A DNA stretch of 64,000 nucleotides, taken from contig NZ_BCRS01000009.1 of NCBI RefSeq assembly GCF_001552715.1, positions 1 through 64,000 of the forward strand. Reading direction: 5' to 3'. Origin of the DNA: Mycolicibacterium vaccae NBRC 14118 = CIP 105934. Its GTDB lineage: Bacteria; Actinomycetota; Actinomycetes; Mycobacteriales; Mycobacteriaceae. The position numbers were made by a program, and so were the translations under genes. Shown piece after piece: positions 44,398 through 51,776 of the stretch (position 1 is the first letter of the stretch; each line of letters begins with the position of its first letter). The notes under the pieces are model-generated. The model did not search any database, was not told the origin of the DNA, and saw nothing but the letters and a program-made list of their open reading frames with translations.

Positions 44398-45926
44398 GCG
44401 GCTACCAGCTCTCGGTGGACGTGGGCGAGGACGCGGGGGAGGTCTTCGACGCGACGGATCCGTTGGGATCGGCGCGGCCCGAACACCTCGGGGAGAGGGT
44501 CCACGCGAGTGGGTCCGATGCCGACGTAGTACACGGAGACACCGGCATCGTTGGCCTCTTCGACGGCGTGGGCGGCGTCTGCCCACGCGTAGTGGCCTTC
44601 GTAGCCTTCGTCGGAGATCAGGCCGTCACCGAGCACGATGAGTAGTCGCCGCTCTGCAGGCTGGTCGAGCAGGCGGCTCGTCAGGTGGCGTAGCGGGGCG
44701 CCGAGTCGGGTGTAGCCCCCGGTGGACAGGCCGAGGCTGCCCGGAGGTACGAACCGGCGATCGGTGAAATCCTTGAGGCAGGTCACCTCGACCCGGTGGC
44801 GCGTGTTTCCGGTGAACGTGAAGATTCCGTGTCGCTCCCGGGCACTCGTCATCGCGCGGGACAGCGCGTCGGCGCACGTCAATTCCAGCTTGAACACCGT
44901 GCCGCCGTGGACACCGAGTGACGAGCTGCCGTCGAGGAGCAGCGCAGTGGTGACGTCGCGGGCCGTCGGCAGCAGCTCGCGAAAGATGCGGGGCTCGACG
45001 GCTTCACCGGTGGACACGTCGATGTAGTGGCCGACGTACTGGTCGACGTCGATGTCCGACCCGTCTTCGAGGCGGTTCACCATCGACCGGTGGGTGTTCT
45101 TCTCGAACCACTGCCGGACGTCGACGGCGATCGGTCCCGGCTCCACGGTGCTGCCCGGGTGCGCCTGTTCGAGGACGGCGACGTGGTCGCGCATGAAGCT
45201 TCTGGTCCACATGTTCCACTCCGGGTACGGGATGCCCGGGCGGTGGTCGGGGGTGATGTCGAGGTCGTTCTCGTGGGGTCGGCTCGGTGGGGGCAGGTTC
45301 GGGTTCCGAACGCCTCCGTCACCGCCGGCGGGTACGGAATGCGGTTGGGGTGACCGCTTCTCGTTCATCGTCCACGGCAACCGCCCGAAAGTCCGTCGGA
45401 GCTTGTCCGACATGCTCTGCGGCGCGGTGTACGCCCGGGGCAGTGCGCCCAGCAGCGGATCGACGACGAGTTGCCCGCGGGTGCGGGCCAACGCTATCGC
45501 CAGGTTGATCATCTCCTTGGCGTCCATGTCGGCGGGAGCGGGTTCGAGTGTGGGCAGAAGTCGTTGCATCTCGGTGAGCAGACCGGGCCACCTCTCGGCG
45601 ACCCAGCCCAGGGCGACACCCGCCTCGACGAGCGCCAACGCACTGAGCTCGCGGCCGGCGAGCTCGTTGAGCCGGTAGTCGGTGACACGTTCCTTGGACG
45701 GCGAACACTGAAGGGCCACACCGCAGGTCAAGGTCCGGCGGGTCCATTCCCGGCTGGTGACGGGATGCGGGACGTGCACGATGTCGAGCATCGGACTGAG
45801 CCCGAAGCCGCGGTGCTGTCCGCTGACCAGATGGACACCTGTGCGCCGCCGGTCGCTGAGCGCGACCGCGGTCAGGGCGCAACTGCGTTCTATCGCCAGA
45901 GCGTGTGCTGCGGAGATTTCTGACAT
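44394..45926 (-). CDS. NorD/CbbO-type VWA-domain protein
   Basis: A 510-residue partner of the NorQ-like ATPase. The C-terminal von Willebrand A domain has the metal-binding MIDAS LLLDGSSSLG (DxSxS, near 332) with Thr in GGYTRLG and Asp in VLGDGLISDEGY. Upstream, GIPYPEWNMWTRSFMRDHVA matches the YPEWD segment characteristic of NorD. The N-terminal 200 residues are helical and specific. ATG 45926 is the first start inside the operon spacing. In the NorD system this subunit contacts the client enzyme while the ATPase ring remodels it. Confidence 0.88.
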   Translation of the reverse strand: MSEISAAHALAIERSCALTAVALSDRRRTGVHLVSGQHRGFGLSPMLDIVHVPHPVTSREWTRRTLTCGVALQCSPSKERVTDYRLNELAGRELSALALVEAGVALGWVAERWPGLLTEMQRLLPTLEPAPADMDAKEMINLAIALARTRGQLVVDPLLGALPRAYTAPQSMSDKLRRTFGRLPWTMNEKRSPQPHSVPAGGDGGVRNPNLPPPSRPHENDLDITPDHRPGIPYPEWNMWTRSFMRDHVAVLEQAHPGSTVEPGPIAVDVRQWFEKNTHRSMVNRLEDGSDIDVDQYVGHYIDVSTGEAVEPRIFRELLPTARDVTTALLLDGSSSLGVHGGTVFKLELTCADALSRAMTSARERHGIFTFTGNTRHRVEVTCLKDFTDRRFVPPGSLGLSTGGYTRLGAPLRHLTSRLLDQPAERRLLIVLGDGLISDEGYEGHYAWADAAHAVEEANDAGVSVYYVGIGPTRVDPLPEVFGPRRSQRIRRVEDLPRVLAHVHRELVAA

Positions 45927-45940
45927 CGTCGGCGGCGACC

Positions 45941-46048
45941 TCAGAACGTTCCGAGGTTGGAGAACATCCAGTACCAGAACCAGATGATCAGCCCGGTGCC
46001 GCCCCACGCTCCGACGTAGCGCAATATTTCCCAGATCCATCCGGCCAT
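45941..46048 (-). CDS. 35-aa Trp-rich single-span membrane peptide B
   Basis: Reads MAGWIWEILRYVGAWGGTGL then IIWFWYWMFSNLGTF. One span dominated by Trp, Tyr and Phe (seven Trp in 35 residues). A good RBS (GAGGAGAAC) lies 4 nt before ATG. It sits between the TetR and VWA genes. The density of aromatic residues is unusual. Likely a small subunit or stabiliser of the membrane complex; no family recognised. Confidence 0.7.
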   Translation of the reverse strand: MAGWIWEILRYVGAWGGTGLIIWFWYWMFSNLGTF

Positions 46049-46084
46049 GTCAGTTCTCCTCGCAGAAGGGGTTTTTCGGGGTGG

Positions 46085-46687
46085 TCACCGGGCCTCCAGG
46101 CCTCGTCGGGCAGTGACGATCAGGTTGGCCAGCATCGCGTCGCGGGTCTCGCTGTTCGAAACGGTGGTTAGCACGCCGTAGACGCCGAGCAGGAAGAACG
46201 CGGCGCTGAAGAACGCGTCCACTTCGGGATGGACCTCACCGTCACCGCGGGCCCGCTCGATCTCACGGACCAGCGACACGATGACCGGGTGTTCCGACCA
46301 TTCGTCGTTGTCCGGCCGGGTCGGTGAGAAGTGCAGCGCCAGGAGTTCTCGAAACAGCAGCGGGCCGAGGCGTTCCTCCAAGCCGGCGATCAGTGCGACC
46401 ACCTTGGCCAGAGCTCCCGCGAGGTCGTGCGCGCGCCCCAGGTATCGCGCGAATTCCGCTGCCATGCGCGACTCTTCGCGTCTCTCCAGTTCCAGTAGGA
46501 CATGCTCCTTGCTGGGGAAGTGGAAGAAGAAGGTGCCGTGCGCGACGCCGGCAGCCGACACGATCGCGCCCACGTCAGCGCCCGCCATACCTGAGGCCTG
46601 GAACTCGGCGATGGCCGCGCCGAGTATCCGCTCGCGGGTCTGCAAGCGGCGAAACTCCCGCGCGGACTGCTTGATCTGAGGTGTCAT
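46085..46687 (-). CDS. TetR-family regulator of the membrane-enzyme operon
   Basis: A 200-residue TetR: REFRRLQTRERILGAAIAEF and the helix-turn-helix ADVGAIVSAAGVAHGTFFFH followed by FPSKEHVL. The C-terminal ligand-binding domain is helical. It is the second gene of the operon, after polytopic gene B, so it would be made only when the operon is on, consistent with self-limiting repression through the palindromes at 47438-47474. ATG 46687 is preferred; GTG 46696 in frame adds three residues. Confidence 0.87.
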   Translation of the reverse strand: MTPQIKQSAREFRRLQTRERILGAAIAEFQASGMAGADVGAIVSAAGVAHGTFFFHFPSKEHVLLELERREESRMAAEFARYLGRAHDLAGALAKVVALIAGLEERLGPLLFRELLALHFSPTRPDNDEWSEHPVIVSLVREIERARGDGEVHPEVDAFFSAAFFLLGVYGVLTTVSNSETRDAMLANLIVTARRGLEAR

Positions 46688-46701
46688 GGTGGCCACCGCA
46701 C

Positions 46702-47433
46702 TCAGTCCACGAAGATCTCGCGGTTGACCGAATGCAGGTACGGGATCGCCAAAAACGGTGTGATGTAGAAGATGTCGTAGAGCCACCAGCCGACCACGGG
46801 CAGCACCACCCCGGCGTACCGGACGTCGGCGTACATGGTCATGTTGAACACGTACAGGCACCAGATCACAATGCCCATCCAGCAGGTGATGATCATCCAC
46901 TGATGTCCCCAGCGCTTCATCTGCAGGAATCCGATGCCCGCAGCGATCCGCATGGTGAAGACGGTCAGGATCATGCCGACTTCCATGGCTTTCTCGCCCG
47001 GGCCCGCCGCACCGCCGAGCCAGAGTTCGTTGTAGTGCCAGAAGTATCCGGCGTCGAACATCGCGCCCCAGCCGTTCAACAGGATCCGGGCCAGGATGGT
47101 GTGGCTGGCGACCAGGTCGAGGGCCCAGCCGACGGTGTTGATCGCGGCGTCGATGATGACGAGGTAGCCGATCAGCGTGACGAGCATGGGGCGTACGGAC
47201 AGCCCGTCGCGCTGCGCCTTGCGGAGCAGCCACACGCCGCGCAGGAACAGCGGCAGCCCGAAGATGCCCAGCGCCGCGGTGCCGATCAGAAGGCTTCCGG
47301 AGATGAGCCACTTGTCGGCCTGGCGCTGTGCGAGGCGGGACGCCTCCATGTGCTCGTCGAGTCCGCTCGCCGGCGGCCGCGGGGTGAGGTCGCTGCTGCG
47401 ATCTCGCCCCCGTCCCAGCGTCGGCAGATTCAT
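46702..47433 (-). CDS. Polytopic membrane protein B (paralogue of A, operon leader)
   Basis: A 243-residue protein with spans near 43-70, 82-108, 150-172, 180-198 and 208-232. Conserved with copy A: Asp106, His111, Asp127, His133 (FWHYNE), Glu136, His177 (WGHQW), Asp203, Asp220, His234 and Glu239. The last 130 residues differ at only about a dozen positions from copy A, while the N-terminal 40 differ freely. It is the first gene behind the operator-covered promoter. Function unknown; metal-dependent membrane oxidase or cyclase is my inference. Confidence 0.75.
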   Translation of the reverse strand: MNLPTLGRGRDRSSDLTPRPPASGLDEHMEASRLAQRQADKWLISGSLLIGTAALGIFGLPLFLRGVWLLRKAQRDGLSVRPMLVTLIGYLVIIDAAINTVGWALDLVASHTILARILLNGWGAMFDAGYFWHYNELWLGGAAGPGEKAMEVGMILTVFTMRIAAGIGFLQMKRWGHQWMIITCWMGIVIWCLYVFNMTMYADVRYAGVVLPVVGWWLYDIFYITPFLAIPYLHSVNREIFVD

Positions 47434-47437
47434 ATTT

Positions 47438-47474
47438 GCTGACTATAGTCAGCGGCAAGCGGTAGTCAACTACC
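47438..47474 (-). promoter_or_regulatory. Promoter covered by two TetR-type palindromes
   Basis: On the reverse strand: TTGACT (plus 47464-47469), 16-bp spacer, TATAGT (plus 47442-47447), 8 nt to ATG 47433. Perfect palindrome GCTGACTATAGTCAGC (47438-47453) encloses the -10 and palindrome GGTAGT-CA-ACTACC (47461-47474) encloses the -35. A bound TetR dimer at either would block RNA polymerase. Confidence 0.7.
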
Positions 47475-47590
47475 GATTCCCGGCCGCCCTTAAACTGCCG
47501 AGGAGGCGCCAAATCGCCTTATGGGCGCCGAAACTGTGCGATCGAGTGCCTTGTGGTCTACGCACGGACTCACCGGAAACGCTGAAACCG

Positions 47591-47638
47591 TTGACCTGGG
47601 TCAGGGGATGTCGTTAGATGGGCTCACCTCAACGAGGA
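47591..47638 (+). promoter_or_regulatory. SigA-like promoter and RBS of SDR gene
   Basis: TTGACC (47591-47596), 17-bp spacer, TTAGAT (47614-47619), a leader of about 20 nt and GAGGAGG before ATG 47647. Together with the divergent operator this accounts for the 213-bp gap. Confidence 0.6.
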
Positions 47639-47646
47639 GGAATCAC

Positions 47647-48435
47647 ATGGCGCTCGAACAGTTCAATCTGGAGGGACAAGTCGCTATCGTGACCGGCGCG
47701 GGCAAGGGCGTCGGCCAGGGGATAGCGCGGGTGCTCGCCGAGTCCGGAGCTGTCGTGATCGGCACCGCGAGAACGGAATCCGACATCGCCGGCACCATCG
47801 CGGATATCGAGGAATCCGGTGGTAAGGGCTTGGCGCTGGTCGCCGACGCGATGAGCAGACCGGACGGCGAACGGGTGGTCAGCACCACTGTCGAGCAGTT
47901 CGGGAAAGTTGACATCCTGATCAACAACGTCGGAGGTTCCACCTACGCGCGGTTCCTCGACATCACCGACGACGACTTCCGGCATACCTTCGACTGGTGC
48001 GTCACCTCGGCGTTCATCATGAGCCAGCTGGTGGCACCGCACATGATCGACGCGGGGCGCGGCTCCATCGTCAACATCTCGTCCGGCTCGGCCAGGTTCG
48101 GCATCCGCGCTCTGACCGCCTACTGCGTGGCCAAGGGCGGTCTGGAGGCGCTGACCCGGGCGATGGCCCAGGAGCTGGCCCCGAAGATCCGGGTGAATGC
48201 GATCGCGTTGGGCTCGTTCGCCACGGACGGGTTGCAGTCGAGCCTCGACATGCTGCCCGGGTCATTGGAGAAGATGAAGGAAGCGACGCCCCTGCATCGC
48301 CTCGGCAACGTGGAAGACCTCGGGAGGTTGTGCGTCTACCTGTCCACGCGCGACTGCTATGCCACCAACGCGACCTTCCATGTGGACGGCGGTATCGATT
48401 CGAACAACTCGCCGTTGCCGATCCCCGACTACTGA
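47647..48435 (+). CDS. Short-chain dehydrogenase/reductase (classical SDR)
   Basis: A 262-residue NAD(P)-dependent oxidoreductase. Cofactor motif TGAGKGVGQGIA, NNVGG for the NNAG position, active-site Ser in NISSGSARFG and YCVAK for YxxxK, ending in the family tail FHVDGGIDS. RBS GAGGAGG places ATG 47647; the longer frame upstream runs through the promoter. It diverges from polytopic gene B and is followed 18 bp later by a DapB-like oxidoreductase, probably co-transcribed. Confidence 0.9.
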   Translation: MALEQFNLEGQVAIVTGAGKGVGQGIARVLAESGAVVIGTARTESDIAGTIADIEESGGKGLALVADAMSRPDGERVVSTTVEQFGKVDILINNVGGSTYARFLDITDDDFRHTFDWCVTSAFIMSQLVAPHMIDAGRGSIVNISSGSARFGIRALTAYCVAKGGLEALTRAMAQELAPKIRVNAIALGSFATDGLQSSLDMLPGSLEKMKEATPLHRLGNVEDLGRLCVYLSTRDCYATNATFHVDGGIDSNNSPLPIPDY

Positions 48436-48453
48436 TCGAGAACGGAATCTGTG

Positions 48454-49527
48454 ATGCGTCGAGTAGTGCAGTTCTCCACGGGAAATGTCGGCAGGCACTC
48501 GCTGCGGGCGATCATCGGTCGGCCGGATCTGGAGTTGGTCGGGGTTCATGCCGCCGGTGCGGACAAGATCGGCCGCGATGCCGCCGAACTGTGCGGGTCG
48601 TCCGAGCCGACGGGGATCCTTGCGACGGACGACCTCGACGCGTTGATCGCGCTGAAGCCGGACTGCGTCGTCTACACGGCGCTGGGCGAGACGCGCCCGA
48701 TGGAGGCGATCGGGCAGATGTCCCGGTTCCTCGCCGCGGGGATCAACGTCGTCGGCACGTCGATGGTGTGGCTGGTGACGCCGCATCAGACCGACGGGTG
48801 GCTGCGGGAGCCGCTGGAGCAGGCGTGTGCCGCCGGCGGCGCGTCGCTGTATGTCAACGGGATCGACCCCGGCTACTCGGGTGACACCGCCGTGCATGCC
48901 GCGCTGAGTCTGGTCACCCGCGCGGAGTCGGTCACGGTGCGGGAGATCTTCGACTACGGCAACTACGACGACTACGAGTACACCGGCACCGCAATGGGTT
49001 TCGGCACGGCCCCCGACGACGATCTGCCGATGGCGTTCCAGCCCGGCGTCATCACGTCGATGTTCGGTGGGCTGATCCGTAATCTCGCCCACCACCTCGG
49101 CGTGCCCCTGGACGACGTACGGCAGCGCTTCGAGCCGTGGTACACCCCGGAGCGCATCGAATGCACGATGATGACCGTCGAGCCGGGCCGGCTGGCGGGC
49201 GTGCGGTTCGCCGCGCAGGGGATGCGGGGCGATGTCCCGGTGATCACCGTGGAGCACACCACCCGGCTGACGCCTGCGGCCGCACCGGAGTGGGAGTACC
49301 CGCCCGAGGGCCACTCCGGAGTGCACAAGGTCATCGTCGAAGGCGAGCCGCGCATCGAGGTGAGCACCCACCTGTCCCACCCCGTGCTCGACGTGACCGA
49401 CGCCGGCTGCCTGTCCACGGCGGCCAGGGTGGTCAACGCGATCGACTGGGTCTGCGGCGCGCCGGCGGGCCTGGTCGCCGTGGACGACATACCGCCGACG
49501 GCGATGATCCGCGGCCTGATGTGGTGA
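48454..49527 (+). CDS. DapB-like NAD(P)-dependent oxidoreductase, paralogue
   Basis: A 357-residue protein with N-terminal VVQFSTGNVGRHSLRAIIGR (Rossmann), DCVVYTALGETRPMEAIGQM, and GIDPGYSGDTAVHAALSLVT, aligning with the 39891-40949 protein (GGIHPGYAGD). Same dihydrodipicolinate-reductase-like group. ATG 48454 is preferred to GTG 48451. It follows the SDR in a two-gene unit. Having one copy in each of two neighbouring divergent operons suggests both act on related intermediates. Confidence 0.83.
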   Translation: MRRVVQFSTGNVGRHSLRAIIGRPDLELVGVHAAGADKIGRDAAELCGSSEPTGILATDDLDALIALKPDCVVYTALGETRPMEAIGQMSRFLAAGINVVGTSMVWLVTPHQTDGWLREPLEQACAAGGASLYVNGIDPGYSGDTAVHAALSLVTRAESVTVREIFDYGNYDDYEYTGTAMGFGTAPDDDLPMAFQPGVITSMFGGLIRNLAHHLGVPLDDVRQRFEPWYTPERIECTMMTVEPGRLAGVRFAAQGMRGDVPVITVEHTTRLTPAAAPEWEYPPEGHSGVHKVIVEGEPRIEVSTHLSHPVLDVTDAGCLSTAARVVNAIDWVCGAPAGLVAVDDIPPTAMIRGLMW

Positions 49528-49570
49528 CCGGACGACGAAATTCCTGTCATGGGCAGCTCCGGCCGGACTT

Positions 49571-49576
49571 TAGGCT
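49571..49576 (+). promoter_or_regulatory. -10 TAGGCT for leaderless DUF2628 gene
   Basis: TAGGCT ends 6 nt before ATG 49583. Confidence 0.5.
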
Positions 49577-49582
49577 GGCTGC

Positions 49583-49990
49583 ATGGGGGAATCCTACGAC
49601 GTCTGGCAGCTCTCGGAGTCGTGGCGTATCCGCTTCGCGTACTTCCAGACCTACGGTCCCGTGCGGTCCAATCGGGAAGGCAGGCAGGCCTATTGCGCGC
49701 TGAGTCTGTGGGACAGGCAGCGCATCTCGTGGAATGTGTTCGCATTGCTGTTCGGGCCGGCCTACTTCGTGGCCAAAGGCATGTGGCGCAAGGGCGTCAC
49801 GTTCCTGCTGCTGGCGTGTGTGCTGTCGGTGGCCGTGGTCGCCGTCGACCCCGGGGCCACCCCGGTGCGGGCCGTGGTTCTGGTCGTGCCGGTGCTGTCG
49901 ATGGCCACCGCGAACTATGCCTACTACCTGCACGTGGTCGAGGACAGCCGGTCGTGGAACCCGTGGGAAGGCCGATTCGGCCGCCGGTGA
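49583..49990 (+). CDS. DUF2628-like small membrane protein
   Basis: A 135-residue protein with a polar N-terminus (MGESYDVWQLSESWRIRFAY) and three spans (about 48-63, 70-88, 93-115). The central NVFALLFGPAYFVAKGMWRK segment matches the DUF2628 pattern (FGPxYxxxKGMW). Function unknown. It has its own leaderless promoter and converges on the GGDEF/EAL gene with a 10-bp gap. Confidence 0.75.
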   Translation: MGESYDVWQLSESWRIRFAYFQTYGPVRSNREGRQAYCALSLWDRQRISWNVFALLFGPAYFVAKGMWRKGVTFLLLACVLSVAVVAVDPGATPVRAVVLVVPVLSMATANYAYYLHVVEDSRSWNPWEGRFGRR

Positions 49991-50000
49991 TCCGCGGTGG

Positions 50001-51764
50001 TCAGCGGGTGGCACGCGCGATCGCGGCCACCACGTCCTCCCTGGTCTGGGGCCGCCCGAAGTAGTAGCCCTGCGCCAGGTCGCAGCCCATCGTCCGCAGC
50101 ACGTCGGCCTGGTGCTCGGACTCCACACCCTCGGCCACGACGGGCAGTCCGAGCGCGTCGGCAAGGCCCGCGACCGCTTGCAGCAGCGGCGGTGGCGACG
50201 ACGCCGGGGTGATCGAGGCGATGAAGAACGCGTCGAGCTTCAACAGGTCGGTGGGCAGATTCTGCAGCCTGCTCAACGACGAGTAGCCGGTGCCGAAATC
50301 GTCGATGGCGATCCGGATTCCGTGCCGCCGAAGCTGTAGCAGCGCGTCGATCGACGCGGGTCTGTCGACGTCGAGCACGCTCTCGGTGACCTCGAGGACC
50401 AGTTGGCCGGCCGGCCAGCCCGTCGAGGCCAGTGTCTGGACCACCCGGCCGACATAGCCCGGTTCGACCAGCTCCAGCCCGGAGACGTTCACGCTCACGG
50501 ACAGCTCCAGCTCCGGTGACTGCTGTTGCATCCACGTCGCGTCCAGGCACGCCCGGCGCAGCACGTACAGGTCGAGCGGGCCGATCAGGTCGTTGTCCTC
50601 GGCGACCCGGACCACCTCGGCGGCATTGAGTTCGGGTCCCAGCGCCGGCGACCACCGCAACAACGCTTCGACACCCACCACGGCGTCGTCGACCAGGCGG
50701 ACGACGGGCTGGTACCGGACGTTGATCGTCTCGGTAACCAGCGCGTCATGCAGTTGCAGCGCCAGCGGCGGCAGCCGCGGGGATTCGACCATGGTGCGGT
50801 CGCGGCCGATCGAGCGGGACCGCCGCAGGGCGAGTTCGGCGCGTTCGACGACCGGCGAGGCCGACTCTCCGTGATCCCACGCGCTGACCCCGGCGGAGAA
50901 CTCCCGCGCGCTGTCCGCGCGGAGCATCTCGGTCAACGCGAACGCGGCCTGCTCGGTCGTACCGGGCAGCAGCAGCGCGAACTCGTTCTCGCCGCGCCGG
51001 GCCAGGACCTGATCCGGGGCCAGCCTGCTCTGCCATGTCGCGGTGAGTTGACGCATCAGCGCATCGCAGGCCCGCTCGCCGAATCCGTCGTGGATCGCGG
51101 TGTAACCGTCGACCGCGATCAGGACGACCGCTGGTCCGTGCCCTGCGGCCGGGGCCCGGAGAATCTCGGCATTGAGCGCCCGGTCGAACCCCCGGCGGTT
51201 GGGCACCCCGGTCACCTCGTCGAGCTCGGCCTTGGACACGATCCGGCCGAGGATGGCGATGACCGTCCCGATCGCCGCCGTGACGGCGGACGTGGTGACA
51301 CCGGTCCAGCCGGGCACTCCCGGCGTGAGGGTCAGCACCGTCAGGCAGCATGTGATCGCGAGCCCGACGTACACCACCGCGGTGGGCCACGTGACGAAGA
51401 ACGCCGCGCACGCCACGAACACGTACAGCGTCGCAAACGACACCGCTGCCGGCCCGATGGACCCGTCGACGGTCACGGTGATCAGCGCGATCGCCGACAG
51501 CACGAGCAGATGGAAATGCCACCACCTCAGCCGCGCTCCGATCAGCAGCACGCAGACCCCGATGAACGCGGCGACGGCGGCGTTGCGGTACTGCACCCCG
51601 GCACTGTGGAAATGCGCCGGGGCCACCGTGGTCACGAGTGCGACCAGGACGCCGCCGACAAGGAAGCAGGCACCGGCGGTGCGGGCCATGAGTGCCGGCG
51701 TTGCGATGCCCGGCCACATCTGCGCGCGTTTCACCGCGGCCCGGCCAGCCCGCACCCACCCCAC
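50001..51764 (-). CDS. Membrane GGDEF-EAL protein, GGDEF degenerate, EAL intact
   Basis: A 587-residue cyclic-di-GMP protein. About six N-terminal spans form a MASE-like sensor (25-165). The GGDEF domain reads RRGENEF at the active loop in place of GGDEF, so cyclase activity is doubtful. The EAL domain keeps GVEALLRW, the metal ligands around LEVTESV, DDFGTGYSSL and VAEGVES, so c-di-GMP phosphodiesterase activity is expected. GTG 51764 lies 6 nt after a TAACAT -10, giving a leaderless transcript separate from the upstream catabolic operon. Confidence 0.88.
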   Translation of the reverse strand: MGWVRAGRAAVKRAQMWPGIATPALMARTAGACFLVGGVLVALVTTVAPAHFHSAGVQYRNAAVAAFIGVCVLLIGARLRWWHFHLLVLSAIALITVTVDGSIGPAAVSFATLYVFVACAAFFVTWPTAVVYVGLAITCCLTVLTLTPGVPGWTGVTTSAVTAAIGTVIAILGRIVSKAELDEVTGVPNRRGFDRALNAEILRAPAAGHGPAVVLIAVDGYTAIHDGFGERACDALMRQLTATWQSRLAPDQVLARRGENEFALLLPGTTEQAAFALTEMLRADSAREFSAGVSAWDHGESASPVVERAELALRRSRSIGRDRTMVESPRLPPLALQLHDALVTETINVRYQPVVRLVDDAVVGVEALLRWSPALGPELNAAEVVRVAEDNDLIGPLDLYVLRRACLDATWMQQQSPELELSVSVNVSGLELVEPGYVGRVVQTLASTGWPAGQLVLEVTESVLDVDRPASIDALLQLRRHGIRIAIDDFGTGYSSLSRLQNLPTDLLKLDAFFIASITPASSPPPLLQAVAGLADALGLPVVAEGVESEHQADVLRTMGCDLAQGYYFGRPQTREDVVAAIARATR

Positions 51765-51770
51765 GCCGCC

Positions 51771-51776
51771 ATGTTA
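51771..51776 (-). promoter_or_regulatory. -10 TAACAT built on upstream stop codon
   Basis: On the reverse strand TAACAT starts with the TAA stop of the acyl-CoA ligase gene and ends 6 nt before GTG 51764. Confidence 0.5.

Noticed and set aside
43588-45926. The NorQ/NorD pair as evidence for nitric oxide reductase
   Set aside because: No NorB or NorC gene is in the window; the pair family also serves Rubisco and other enzymes.
42713-47433. Identification of the polytopic pair as AmoA/PmoA-type copper monooxygenase subunits
   Set aside because: Compared with the AmoA sequence pattern I remember, no shared motifs were seen, and no PmoB- or PmoC-like genes are present.
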